The notes under the pieces: model-generated
Databases searched by the model: none
What the model was told of the DNA's origin: nothing
Seen by the model: only the letters and a program-made list of their open reading frames with translations
Position numbers and translations under genes: made by a program
In this document: positions 46,979 through 55,706 of the stretch, one piece after another
Numbering within the stretch: the stretch's first letter is position 1
How the letters are laid out: each line of letters opens with the position of its first letter
Assembly: GCA_963707515.1 (NCBI GenBank)
Contig: CAVPQI010000002.1
Coordinates: forward strand, 124,001-188,000
DNA length: 64,000 nucleotides
Source of the DNA: Sva-07 sp963707515
GTDB taxonomy: Bacteria; Actinomycetota; Acidimicrobiia; Acidimicrobiales; Ilumatobacteraceae
Direction of reading: 5' to 3'

Positions 46979-47841
46979 CCGCTCCCATGTCCGCCGCACC
47001 CGGGTCGGCCGGCTCGACCGCGCCGAGGCCGCCACGTCGGCGTCGCGCCGGTGCGATCGTGGCGGTCGGCGTCGGCGTCCTCGTCGCCGCCCTGGCAGGA
47101 GCGGTCGCCCTGTGGCTGCTCGCTGCCGCCCGCTACGAGGACAACGTCGCCGCCTTCGCCCGGGCGCCGGTCGGCTGCGACACGACGCTCCAGTTCGACG
47201 GCAGTGGCGAGTTCGTCCTGTACCTCGAGACCACCGGCACGGTGGCGGAGCTCGACGGCGACTGCGAGGTCGAGCCGGTCTACGAGCGGGCCGATACCGG
47301 GCTCCCGCGGCCGCAGTTGGCGCTGCGCAATGACGACGGCGCCGTCGAACTGGCACCGACCGGCGGCGTCGACTACGACACCGGCGGCTTCGTCGGCACC
47401 GCCTACCGCCTCGCCGACGTCCCCGATGCCGGCGACTACGTGCTCACCGTCGACGACGAGGCGGCCGAGCCGTACGCAGTGGCCGTCGGCGGTGACCCCC
47501 GGGCGGGAGTGTCGGCGCTGCGTTGGGGAGCCGGGGCACTCGTCGCCGCCGGCCTGGTCGTTGCCGGCCTGTGCTTCCTGCTCGCCGGTCGCCGTCCGCC
47601 CCCGTCGCCGCCGGTGGTCACCCGCTGGGCGCCGGAGGGACCGACGGGTCCGCAGTACGCCGGATGGCCGTCAGGCCCACCGAACTCGACGTCACCCCCA
47701 TGGGGCGACGCGCCGCCATCGGCGACACCTCCCGAGCAGTCGCCCGGACCGTCACGCATGCCGGGTGATCCCCTGTGGCCGCCGTCGCCGTGGGCCCCTC
47801 CGACGAGCGAGCACCGATCTCGTCGGATTCCGCCCGGCTGA
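46975..47841 (+). CDS. Membrane protein with two helices and extracytoplasmic domain
   Basis: The 288-residue protein has a Pro/Arg-rich cytoplasmic N-terminus, a helix (AGAIVAVGVGVLVAALAGAVALWLL), an external beta-rich domain of about 130 residues with two cysteines (APVGCDTTLQFDG, ELDGDCEVEPVY), a second helix (GALVAAGLVVAGLCFLLAG) and a long Pro/Ser-rich cytoplasmic tail. I recognise no family. The ATG overlaps the aminotransferase stop (ATGA). Confidence 0.75.
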   Translation: MTAPMSAAPGSAGSTAPRPPRRRRAGAIVAVGVGVLVAALAGAVALWLLAAARYEDNVAAFARAPVGCDTTLQFDGSGEFVLYLETTGTVAELDGDCEVEPVYERADTGLPRPQLALRNDDGAVELAPTGGVDYDTGGFVGTAYRLADVPDAGDYVLTVDDEAAEPYAVAVGGDPRAGVSALRWGAGALVAAGLVVAGLCFLLAGRRPPPSPPVVTRWAPEGPTGPQYAGWPSGPPNSTSPPWGDAPPSATPPEQSPGPSRMPGDPLWPPSPWAPPTSEHRSRRIPPG

Positions 47842-47874
47842 CGGACGGAACCCGAGGGAGATACCGGGCCCGCG

Positions 47875-48504
47875 TCAGTAGCGGCGCATGACGGTGACGA
47901 CCTTGCCGTAGATCTCGATCTCGTCGGCGGTGAAGGTCATCGGCTCCATCGTGGCGTTGGCGGGGGAGAGGGTGACCTCGGCGCCCGACCGGCTGTACGT
48001 CTTGACCGTGGCCTCACCGCCGGGGATGCCGGCGACGACGATGTCGCCGTTGTTCGGGTTGGTGATCTGGGTCGCGACGATGAAGTCGCCGTCGAGGATG
48101 CCGAGCTCGATCATCGATTCGCCACGGACGCGCAGCATGAACAGCTCGCCATCGCCGGTGAAGTCGACCGGCACCGGCAGCAGCTCTTCGACGTTCTCCT
48201 CGGCGAGGACGTCGGTGCCGGCGGCCACGTCGCCGAGCAGTGGCACGTGACGCACCGGGCGTCGTTCCATGACGACGCCGCTGTTGGTGTCGTAGCGCAC
48301 CTCGATGGCCCGTGGCTTGGTGGGATCGCGCCGGAGGTAACCGAGGCGCTGCAACGTGTTGAGATGCGTGTGCACCGTGGACGGCGAGGTGAGACCGACG
48401 GCGTCGCCGATCTCGCGCACCGAGGGCGGGTAGCCGCGGTCGCGGACCTGCTGCTCGATGAACTCGAGGATGTTCCGCTGTCGGGTGCTGATCGTCGGCG
48501 CCAT
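47875..48504 (-). CDS. lexA: SOS repressor LexA
   Basis: LexA represses DNA-damage genes and cleaves itself when bound to RecA filaments. The 209-residue protein has the winged-helix N-domain (SVREIGDAVGLTSPSTVHTHL), cleavage site Ala95-Gly96 in GDVAAGTDV, catalytic Ser130 (RVRGESMIE) and Lys168 (ATVKTYS). The ATG at 48504 stands 6 nt after TACACT; an in-frame ATG 22 codons upstream is rejected because it adds non-homologous sequence. Confidence 0.97.
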   Translation of the reverse strand: MAPTISTRQRNILEFIEQQVRDRGYPPSVREIGDAVGLTSPSTVHTHLNTLQRLGYLRRDPTKPRAIEVRYDTNSGVVMERRPVRHVPLLGDVAAGTDVLAEENVEELLPVPVDFTGDGELFMLRVRGESMIELGILDGDFIVATQITNPNNGDIVVAGIPGGEATVKTYSRSGAEVTLSPANATMEPMTFTADEIEIYGKVVTVMRRY

Positions 48505-48520
48505 TCGAACAGTGTACGAA
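48505..48520 (-). promoter_or_regulatory. lexA promoter with degenerate LexA operator
   Basis: The minus strand reads TTCGTACACTGTTCGA directly before the ATG: TACACT is the -10 hexamer and the flanking CGTAC/GTTCG halves form a degenerate SOS box (only GTTCG is exact). Autorepression is therefore likely to be weak; leaderless start inferred. Confidence 0.65.
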
Positions 48521-48607
48521 CCCACGTGCGACGGGTCAAACATCTGTACGACAAACATCCGTTCGAACAAATGGGGCGGAAGTGTTGACGTGGCTCATCG
48601 CACCTGC

Positions 48608-48630
48608 TTGACTGTGCGAACAGTCGTTCG
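48608..48630 (+). promoter_or_regulatory. Perfect SOS box at the LysM gene promoter
   Basis: TTGACT (48608-48613) is followed by CGAACAGTCGTTCG (48617-48630), an exact match to CGAAC-N4-GTTCG. A further CGAACGTTCG lies at 48632-48641. LexA should repress this promoter. Confidence 0.85.
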
Positions 48631-48723
48631 ACGAACGTTCGTTTGTACCCCCAGCTGTTCGTCCGCCTTCGACACCAGCCCACTTCCAAACCAGCCCGCT
48701 TCGAAACCAGAAGGGAGACCACG

Positions 48724-49095
48724 ATGACCGCCACCGCCACCGCCACCGCTTCCGCCAGCCGCAGCGTCCGCCCGATGCGCTGCCCGTCCGGGCCCAACTA
48801 TGCCATTCGCCGGGCGGTGTTCGGCGTGGTCCTCGCCACGTTCATGCTGGTCGCCGCATTCGCCGCGCTTGCCGCGGTCGAGGCGCTGGCTGATCTCGGA
48901 GGCCGACCTGCCGTGGCCTCCGAGATCGGCCCGGCGCCGGTCACCCGTATCCACGTCGCCGAGGCCGGCGACTCGCTGTGGACGATCGCCGACGAACATC
49001 GCGGCGATGTCGGCCACGGCGCCTACGTCGACGCCCTGATCGGGCTCAACGGGGGCACCGACGTCCAGGTCGGGCAAGCCATTCGCCTGCCCTGA
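48724..49095 (+). CDS. SOS-induced LysM protein, probable cell-division inhibitor (ChiZ/DivS/YneA-like)
   Basis: The 123-residue protein has a threonine/alanine-rich N-terminus, one membrane helix (VVLATFMLVAAFAALAAVEAL) and a C-terminal LysM domain (VAEAGDSLWTIADEHRG...VGQAIRLP). Architecture, divergent position next to lexA, and nrdR downstream match mycobacterial ChiZ (Rv2719c), corynebacterial DivS and Bacillus YneA, which delay septation during SOS. AAGGGAG precedes the ATG by about 8 nt. Function here is inferred from context, strengthened by the SOS box. Confidence 0.85.
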   Translation: MTATATATASASRSVRPMRCPSGPNYAIRRAVFGVVLATFMLVAAFAALAAVEALADLGGRPAVASEIGPAPVTRIHVAEAGDSLWTIADEHRGDVGHGAYVDALIGLNGGTDVQVGQAIRLP

Positions 49096-49175
49096 CGACC
49101 TGCCTTCGGCCTGCCTTGACGGCCTGCCTTGACGGCCTGCCTTGACGGCCTGCCTTGACGGCCTGCCCTGAGCGG
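49087..49175. repeat. 13-bp tandem repeat behind the LysM gene
   Basis: Four exact copies of CCTGCCTTGACGG begin at 49110, 49123, 49136 and 49149, with degenerate copies on both sides. The first degenerate unit (49087) contains the LysM stop codon. Confidence 0.9.
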
Positions 49176-49225
49176 CCTGCCCTGGTGGCGGGCGAACCGC
49201 TGCCGGCTGGCCGGATGCGTGCGGG

Positions 49226-49231
49226 TATCGT
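49226..49231 (+). promoter_or_regulatory. -10 element, leaderless nrdR
   Basis: TATCGT lies 6 nt before the GTG at 49238. Confidence 0.6.
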
Positions 49232-49237
49232 GGGGTC

Positions 49238-49699
49238 GTGCAGTGCCCAGCGTGTCACGCGGACGACACCAAGGTGGTCGACTCGCGCCTCGCCGAGGAG
49301 GGTACGGCGATCCGCCGTCGCCGCCAGTGTCTGCACTGCGCCCAGCGGTTCACCACGTTCGAGCGCGTCGATCACGCCCCGCTCACAGTGGTCAAGTCCC
49401 ACGGTGGCCTGGAGCCGTTCGACCGCCGCAAGCTGATCGGTGGGCTCGCTGCGGCGACCAAGGGTCGTGGCGTCTCCGAGGCCCAGCTCGAGGAGCTGGC
49501 GACCGACATCGAGGACTCGACGCGCCTCCTCGGCTCGACGGTCACCAGCGCGGCGATCGGTGTCGCCGTCCTCGACCGCCTGCGGCTCGTCGACGAGGTC
49601 GCCTACCTGCGCTTCGCCAGCGTCTACAAGGACTTCGACGGGGCATCCGACTTCCATCGCGAGCTCGAGCTGTTGCAGAAGTCGGCGACCGCCAACTGA
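49238..49699 (+). CDS. nrdR: Transcriptional repressor NrdR
   Basis: NrdR represses ribonucleotide reductase genes in response to ATP/dATP. The 153-residue protein has the zinc ribbon CPAC...CLHC (residues 3-34) and the ATP-cone domain (VVKSHGGLEPFDRRKLIGGL). GTG start 6 nt after the -10 hexamer. No nrd genes or NrdR boxes are apparent nearby. Confidence 0.97.
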   Translation: MQCPACHADDTKVVDSRLAEEGTAIRRRRQCLHCAQRFTTFERVDHAPLTVVKSHGGLEPFDRRKLIGGLAAATKGRGVSEAQLEELATDIEDSTRLLGSTVTSAAIGVAVLDRLRLVDEVAYLRFASVYKDFDGASDFHRELELLQKSATAN

Positions 49700-49742
49700 G
49701 CGTCGGTCCGTCCGCCGTCGGCGCGGTGGGCGCCGTGGCTGG

Positions 49743-50438
49743 TCAGTGGCGACGGAGCCAGCGGGCGAAGACGTACGACTCGTCGTCGACGGCGAGCTGG
49801 GCGAGGTCGAAGGCGTGGCGATGCTCGACACCAGCGCCCGCCCCGGGGGTGGCCGGGCCGCCGACCGTCAACGGTGCCGTCGTCTGGTCGATCTCGTCGA
49901 TGACATCGGCGGCGAACAACGCCGCGTTGAGCGTCGGGCCGCCCTCGGCCTGCACGGTCTGACAGCCGGCGATCAGCCTCGGAAGCATCTCGATGGCAGC
50001 GGCCACATCGACCCGCCCTCGCCCGGCCCGGACGACGTCGACCTCGCCGGGCAGTGCGAGGTCGGCGTCCTCGCTGGTGACCACGAACCCGCGCCCTGAT
50101 GTGAAGAGTTCGCTGCCGGCATCGACGTTGCCCGAGAGGGTGACCACGCCGATCCGCTGGCCTGCCTTCGACGGTGGGCCGTAGCCCTCGACCCGCGCCG
50201 TCGAGGCGCCGACGATGATGACGTCCGCGATCGCCCGGAGCTGGCGCAGGACCGCCCGATCGGTGACGCCCGACAGGCCGCCGGACCGCCCGTCGACGGC
50301 GACCGCTCCGTCCAACCCGGCGATCATGCACAAGCTCACCCAGGGCCGATCCGTCCGGCTGCCGAGCGGTGCGGCGTAGGCGTCGGCGACGTCGAGCGTC
50401 ACCACCGGGTCCGGGATCAGGCGGCGCATGGAACCCAT
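49743..50438 (-). CDS. RibD C-terminal-domain reductase
   Basis: A dihydrofolate-reductase-fold protein like the pyrimidine reductase half of RibD: WVSLCMIAGLDGAVAVDGRSGGLSG, ADVIIVGASTARVEGYGP, and CQTVQAEGGPTLNAALFAADVIDEI. No deaminase domain is present, so it may be a stand-alone riboflavin-pathway reductase or another NADPH-dependent reductase. Two ATGs (50438, 50429) are possible starts; the first is given. Confidence 0.83.
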   Translation of the reverse strand: MGSMRRLIPDPVVTLDVADAYAAPLGSRTDRPWVSLCMIAGLDGAVAVDGRSGGLSGVTDRAVLRQLRAIADVIIVGASTARVEGYGPPSKAGQRIGVVTLSGNVDAGSELFTSGRGFVVTSEDADLALPGEVDVVRAGRGRVDVAAAIEMLPRLIAGCQTVQAEGGPTLNAALFAADVIDEIDQTTAPLTVGGPATPGAGAGVEHRHAFDLAQLAVDDESYVFARWLRRH

Positions 50439-50547
50439 GATGGCCGCACCGACGTCGTCCCGGACCAGCGTGTTCACGCCGTGTCCACATCCCCGTGGCC
50501 GGGAATCCACAAGGTTGTCCCTCTTCCACCCCACAGGGCTGCTCCCG

Positions 50548-50553
50548 TACAGT
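50548..50553 (+). promoter_or_regulatory. -10 element of the putative RNA gene
   Basis: TACAGT lies 10 nt before the first paired base of the inverted repeat at 50564, with a weak TTCCAC -35 at 50524 (18-nt spacer). Confidence 0.45.
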
Positions 50554-50563
50554 GCGCTGCGTT

Positions 50564-50672
50564 GCCGACTGCGGCGTGTCACGGACAAGTAGGCGGCGCC
50601 TGAGCTCGACGATGAGTCGCAGGTGGTCGTGTGGGGATTTCCCTTGACCTGTGAGGAAGCGCCGCAGTCGGC
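50564..50672 (+). ncRNA. Candidate structured RNA, 109 nt
   Basis: In the 342-bp gap between the RibD-like and enoyl-CoA hydratase genes, a perfect 13-bp inverted repeat (GCCGACTGCGGCG at 50564, CGCCGCAGTCGGC at 50660) closes a rod. Pairing resumes inward as TCAC/GTGA, GG/CC and CAAG/CTTG, enclosing a hairpin with CCTG/CAGG and CGAC-gatga-GTCG. No open frame explains it. A -10 hexamer stands directly upstream. It matches no RNA family I know (not SRP, 6S, tmRNA or RNase P). The rest of the gap is GC-rich with no other signal besides the promoter at 50769. Confidence 0.5.
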
Positions 50673-50768
50673 TGTTCGCTCGATCGGGGTGGCCGGTCGG
50701 TGCGGCCGGTCGGGGTGCCCGGTCGGGTGCCCGGGCCGCCCGCTGCGGACCCGGTGGCAGGGCTTCGG

Positions 50769-50774
50769 TACCGT
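50769..50774 (+). promoter_or_regulatory. -10 element, leaderless enoyl-CoA hydratase gene 2
   Basis: TACCGT lies 6 nt before the ATG at 50781. Confidence 0.55.
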
Positions 50775-50780
50775 CGGGCA

Positions 50781-51593
50781 ATGACCGACGTCGCCACCGC
50801 ACTGCCCGAGGATCGGCAGCTGATCCGCTACTCCGCCGACGGCAAGGTCGGCGTGATCACCATCGATCGCCCCGAGAAGCGGAATGCCATGACCTACGCG
50901 ATGCTCGCCGAGTTCATCGCCACCGTGGCCCGCGCCGACGAGGATCCGGACACGGCGGTGCTGGTGATCACCGGCGTCGCCGGAGCGTTCTGCGCCGGCA
51001 CCGACCTCGCCGACCTGGCGACGGTGCCGGGGGAGACCCGCGGGCTGCGCGGCACGGCCGAGGAACGGCACGTGTGGTGGCCGATCGCCCAGGCGCGCAA
51101 GCCGACGATCTGCGCCATCGACGGACCGGCGGTCGGCATGGGCGCCGAGTTCACCTCGCAGTGCGATCTCCGTCTCGCCAGCCCGAACGCCCGCTTCGCC
51201 TGGAACTTCGTCCACCGCGGGCTGGTCCCCGACACCGGTGCCGGCACGTGGTTGCTGCCGCGGATCGTCGGGCTGCAGCAGGCGCTGCGGCTCGTGTACA
51301 CGGGCGAGATGATCGACGCCGACACCGCCCACCGTCTCGGCTACCTCCTCGACGTGGTCGACAGCGATGAGTTGCTGCCGCGTGCGCTCGAACTGGCGGC
51401 AACGATCGCCGCCGGCTCGCCGCACAGCCTGGGGCTGATCAAGTCGCTCGTCTACGAGGGCCTGACCGCACCGGCGGGCGAACACATGGAGCGGCACACG
51501 ACCGCCCTCGCCGCCTGTTTCAAGAGCGACGACCACCGCGAAGGCGTGGCTTCGTTCCTCGAGCGGCGACCGGCGAACTTCACCGGCCGCTGA
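50781..51593 (+). CDS. Enoyl-CoA hydratase/isomerase family protein 2
   Basis: The 270-residue crotonase-fold protein has DRPEKRNAMTYAMLAEF, the oxyanion-hole stretch VAGAFCAGTDLADLA, and AIDGPAVGMGAEFTSQCDLRLAS. It is only distantly like the copy at 21734. C-terminal ERRPANFTGR is a common ending for enoyl-CoA hydratases of actinobacterial fatty-acid or steroid degradation; substrate unknown. Confidence 0.9.
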   Translation: MTDVATALPEDRQLIRYSADGKVGVITIDRPEKRNAMTYAMLAEFIATVARADEDPDTAVLVITGVAGAFCAGTDLADLATVPGETRGLRGTAEERHVWWPIAQARKPTICAIDGPAVGMGAEFTSQCDLRLASPNARFAWNFVHRGLVPDTGAGTWLLPRIVGLQQALRLVYTGEMIDADTAHRLGYLLDVVDSDELLPRALELAATIAAGSPHSLGLIKSLVYEGLTAPAGEHMERHTTALAACFKSDDHREGVASFLERRPANFTGR

Positions 51594-51700
51594 GTCCCCG
51601 CCCGCTGCTTGCACGACGGGCGGGCACGACGGGTGGGCACGGCGGCGGATCGGTGCCCGATCGGCGATCGAACACGTGTCCGGTGGTGGGCGTGGTTCGG

Positions 51701-51706
51701 TAGGGT
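51701..51706 (+). promoter_or_regulatory. -10 element, leaderless UvrD-like gene
   Basis: TAGGGT lies 8 nt before the ATG at 51715. Confidence 0.55.
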
Positions 51707-51714
51707 GCCGACCG

Positions 51715-54700
51715 ATGGCGATCGCTTGTGCCTACTGCGGGGGAACACACGACGCACCGGCCGCCGTGCGTGAGTGCTGGGAGCGGGGCGGCCGCCAGGA
51801 CGTGCCGCTCGGTGACGGCGACCAACCGGTCGATCACACTCCGATCAGCTCGCGCCAGTCCGCGCCGTCTGCCGGCAGCGACGCCGCCACTCGGCGGGAA
51901 CGGGTGGCGGCGCAACGCGCCCCGCGTTCCACCCCTCCCACCTCCCCGCGCTCCACCCCTCCCACCTCCCCGCGTTCCGCCCCTCCCACCTCCCCGCGCT
52001 CCGCCCCTCCCACCTCCCCGCGCTCCGGCCGCCACGCCGCCCGGCGTGTGGTCGAACGCGGCGTCGCCCTCGCGACGGCGGGGCCGGACGGCCTCGGCCG
52101 GCACCTCGTGGTCACGCCGGGGTCGATCATCCCGGAACCGTGGACCTCGTGCAGCCGCATCGTCGTCGACGACGGCGTGCTCGGCGACCCGCACGCCGTG
52201 CTCGCCGAGCTGCGTCGCGCCCACCACAGCGGCGAGCGGATGGTCATCGAGCTGGCGGCAGAGTTCGAGCAGCGTCCCCGCGAGACCACCCGACTCGCCC
52301 CGTTCGAGCTCGGACCGAGGTTCGCGTTCGACCTCGACGAGCTCCATCACCTGGTGTGGACGAACAGCGTCGACGGACGCGGCGACCGGCCGACCTGGCA
52401 CGCCCTCGATCTGGCGATCGCCGTCGGCGGGCGACCGGTTGCACCCGGCGTCGCCGGCGATGTGACGACACCGGACGGCACAGCGGTGTGGATCGACGGG
52501 GGACCGGTCCGCCTGCGCGAGCCCATCGACGGCGTCCCGGTCCTCCATGTGGTCGCTGTCGAACACGGCTCGTGGCGGACCCCGCTGGGCAACGAGACCG
52601 ACGCCGAACTCGCTCCCGACCAGTTGGCCGCTGTGACCCATCCGGGTGGCGGGGCGCGCATCATCGCCCCGGCCGGGTCGGGTAAGACGCGGGTCCTCAC
52701 CGAACGGGCGCGCCATCTGCTGACCCGGTGGCAGCTGCCCGACACGGCGATCAGCCTCGTGGCATTCAACAAGCGGGCGCAGACCGAGATGCAGGAACGC
52801 ACCGCCGACCTGCCCAATCTCCACGTGCGGACGCTCAACTCGATCGCCCTGGCGATCGTCAACGGCACCGCGCCGTTCGCCCCGCAGCCGCGGAGCTGGC
52901 GGACGATCGACGAGCCCGACGTCCGGCGGATCATCGGCGACCTGGTCCGGTTCCCGCGCCGTCGCAACAGCGATCCGATCGCTCCGTGGATCGAGGCGCT
53001 GGCATCGGTGCGTCTCGGTCTGCTCACCCCGGACGACGTCGAGGCAGGGGAGGACGGCGACCTCGAGGGCTTCGCCGCCATGTGGCCCCGCTATCGAGCC
53101 GTGCTCGAACGGCAGGGCGCCGTGGACTTCGACGACCAGATCCACCGTGCGCTGCTGGTGCTCCTCACCGACGCCGACGCCCGCGACGCAGCGCAGGCGG
53201 CGTGCCGGGTGATGCTCGTCGACGAGTTCCAGGACCTCACACCCGCCCACCTCCTGCTGGTGCGCCTGCTCGCCGCACCGGGTGGCGCCGTGTTCGGTGT
53301 CGGCGACGACGACCAGACGATCTACGGCTACAACGGTGCCGACCCAGCCTGGCTGATCGGGTTCGCCGACCTCTTCGCCGGCGCCGGTGACCACCCGTTG
53401 GAGGTCAACTACCGCTGCCCGGGCGGCGTGGTCGACGCCGTCGACCGACTCCTGCGCCACAACACCCGGCGTGTCGCCAAGACCATCCGCTCCGCGTCGA
53501 ACGAGGTCGGCGGCTGGGCGGTCGACGCCCGTCCCGACGCCGTCACCGCCACCGTCGAGGCCGTCGACGCGGCGTTCGCCGCCGGGGCGGCGCCGGCCGA
53601 CGTCGCCGTGCTCGCCCGGGTCAACGCGGTGCTCGCCCCGGTGCAGGTCGCCCTGGTGCATCGGGGGGTGCCGGTGGCAGGGGGCGTCGGTACCGAGTTC
53701 CTCGACCGCACCGCCGTCGGCTCGGTCCTCGCCTGGATCCGTCTCGCCATCGCCGGCGAGGGGCCGTTCCTCGAAGCCGACCTGCGCGAGGCGCTGCGGC
53801 GCCCGTCGCGGTCGTTCCACCCCCGCATCGCCGACTGGATCGCCGAGCAACGATCGGCCGTCGACCTGCACCGCCTGGCGGCACGCCTCAACAAGGAGCG
53901 TGACTCCGAGCGCGTCGCCGAGTTCGCCGAGGACATCCAGACGCTGCGTCGGCGCGTCGAGTCGGGTGCCACCACCTCCGACGTGATCCTCGCCCTCATC
54001 GACGAGATCGGCCTCGCCAGTGCCGTCGCCACCCTCGACTCGACCCGTCGCGGCATGAACCGGGCGTCCCAGGGCGACGACCTCACCGCCGTCACGCAGC
54101 TCGCCGCGCTGCACGACGACCCGCGATCGTTCGAGCGGTGGTTGCGCTCGCAGCTCGCCGTGCGCCGGGACGCCTCGGGTGTCGTGCTGTCGACGGTGCA
54201 CCGGGTCAAGGGACAGGAGTGGCCGCACGTGGTCGTCCACTTCGCCGACCGCGAGCAGTACCCCCACCGCCTCGCCGACGACGTCGAGGAAGAACGGCGC
54301 CTGTTCCACGTCGCCCTCACCCGCGCCCGTGTCCACGCCACCGTGGTCACCGGGACGACGCCGAGTCCGTTCGTCGACGAGCTGACCACCGAGCCCGATC
54401 CGGCGGCGTTGCGGACCGTCGCCGCTCACCGTCCCGCGACGTCCACCTCGACCACCTCCCGCCGAGCCTCGTCGACGACCGAGCCGACCACAGCGCTCGA
54501 TCCCGACGCCAAGCAGCGCTATCTCGCCCTGCCGCGACCTGCGCAACGAACTGCGCGACGGCAAGCCGGCGTACGTCGTGTTCGACAACCGCACGCTGGA
54601 GGCGATCGCCCGTCAGGCGCCGGGGACGCTGGGCGAGCTGGCACGCATCCCGGGGATCGGCCCGGCCAAGCTGGAGAAGTACGGCGACGCGGTGCTCGAG

Positions 54701-54727
54701 GCCCTGAGCCGGGTTTCCGCGGTGTGA
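51715..54727 (+). CDS. UvrD-family helicase with N-terminal zinc/proline region and C-terminal HRDC domain (apparent +1 frameshift)
   Basis: After an unusual N-terminus (CAYCGG at residues 5-10, then an eight-residue STPPTSPR repeat at about 69-100 and a domain of about 200 residues), superfamily-1 helicase motifs follow: APAGSGKTRVL near 320, VDEFQDL, GDDDQTIYGYNGADP and TVHRVKGQEWPHVVVH. Near 54537 one base fewer gives YLALRDLRNELRDGKPAYVV, a complete HRDC domain ending LEALSRVSAV and a length of 1003 residues. It probably unwinds DNA in repair; the N-terminal region may bind zinc or a partner. The stop lies in the first unit of a 12-bp repeat. Confidence 0.87.
51920..52015. repeat. 24-bp in-frame tandem repeat in the UvrD-like gene
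   Basis: Four copies with a 24-bp period encode STPPTSPR/SAPPTSPR octapeptides, differing only by T/C and A/G changes. The length keeps the frame. Confidence 0.92.
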
Positions 54728-54806
54728 ACTCGGGTGTGAAGTCAGGTGTGAACGGTGGGTGTGAAGTCAGGTGTGAACTTGGGTGTGAACTCGGGTGTGA
54801 ACTCCG
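54721..54806. repeat. 12-bp tandem repeat starting at the stop of the UvrD-like gene
   Basis: Seven units of the form GGTGTGAACTCG, with period 12 (one of 13), begin at 54721; the TGA of the first unit is the stop codon at 54725-54727. Confidence 0.9.
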
Positions 54807-54837
54807 GTGCTCGCCGGTCGGCGGCCCGCGCGACGGG

Positions 54838-54843
54838 TACGGT
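54838..54843 (+). promoter_or_regulatory. -10 element, leaderless hemolysin III gene
   Basis: TACGGT lies 6 nt before the ATG at 54850. Confidence 0.55.
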
Positions 54844-54849
54844 GTTGCC

Positions 54850-55524
54850 ATGACGGAGGCCGTGTCGACCACGACGGAGCCCGTGTCGTACCTGTCCTTG
54901 CCGCGACCGGTGTGGCGTGGGAAGACCCACGCCTGGGCGTTCTTCGCGGCGATCCCGGCGGCGATCCTGCTGATCATCGCCGCTGACGGTGGCCGAGCGA
55001 CGGCCGGTGCCGCCATCTACAGCGCCTCCCTGTTGGCGCTGTTCGGGTCGTCCGCGGCCTATCACCGGCTGGCGCAGTCACCGCGGGCGCGGGTGGTGAT
55101 GCAACGTGTCGACCATTCGATGATCTACCTGCTCATCGCCGGCACGTACGTGCCGCTGTGCCTCGTCGCCATGCCGCCGTCGTGGGGCATCCCGATGCTG
55201 GCGATCATCGGCGTGATGGCCATCGCCGGTGTCGTCATGAAGATCCTGCTCTTCGATCGCGCCCAGTGGATCTCGGCAGCGCTCTACCTCGTGATGGGCT
55301 GGACGGCGATCATCGCCGCGCCGGTCCTCGTCGATCATCTCACCGGCACGCAGCTGGCGTTGATCGTCGCCGGCGGTGTCGCCTACACCGCGGGGTTCCC
55401 GGTGCTGTTCACGCGGCGCCCGAATCCGTGGCCGACGACGTTCGGCTACCACGAGATCTGGCACCTGTTCGTCGTCGTGGCCGCCGGGCTGCACTTCGCT
55501 GCGGTCACCGACCTCGTCGTCTGA
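54850..55524 (+). CDS. Hemolysin III family (PAQR-like) membrane protein
   Basis: The 224-residue protein has seven hydrophobic helices and the conserved PAQR/Hly-III metal-site residues: SSAAYHRL (His in helix 2), RVDHSMIYLLIAGTYVP (Asp-His) and GYHEIWHLFVVVAAGLHF (His pair). A hydrolase-like, zinc-containing role is proposed for the superfamily; hemolysis is not implied. Leaderless ATG. Confidence 0.92.
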   Translation: MTEAVSTTTEPVSYLSLPRPVWRGKTHAWAFFAAIPAAILLIIAADGGRATAGAAIYSASLLALFGSSAAYHRLAQSPRARVVMQRVDHSMIYLLIAGTYVPLCLVAMPPSWGIPMLAIIGVMAIAGVVMKILLFDRAQWISAALYLVMGWTAIIAAPVLVDHLTGTQLALIVAGGVAYTAGFPVLFTRRPNPWPTTFGYHEIWHLFVVVAAGLHFAAVTDLVV

Positions 55525-55590
55525 CCCGCGTCGCCTGACCCGCGTTGTCTGACCCGCGTTGTCTGGCCCGCGTCGTCTGGCCCTCTTCGT
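55521..55590. repeat. 14-bp tandem repeat starting at the hemolysin III stop
   Basis: Five units of CTGACCCGCGTTGT (two exact, others with 1-4 changes) begin at 55521; the first contains the stop codon TGA (55522-55524). Confidence 0.85.
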
Positions 55591-55706
55591 GCTGACCAGG
55601 GTCGACGCCGCCTCAGGGGTGGCCGGATCGAATTCCGGGGGTGAGGTTTGACATTACGGTTGTGTGACTACTCTCTGCCGAGCGGGCTGATCCGAAAGGA
55701 ATGGCA

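Noticed and set aside
50439..50563. FMN riboswitch for the RibD-like gene
   Set aside because: None of the conserved RFN segments is present on the minus strand upstream of the gene.
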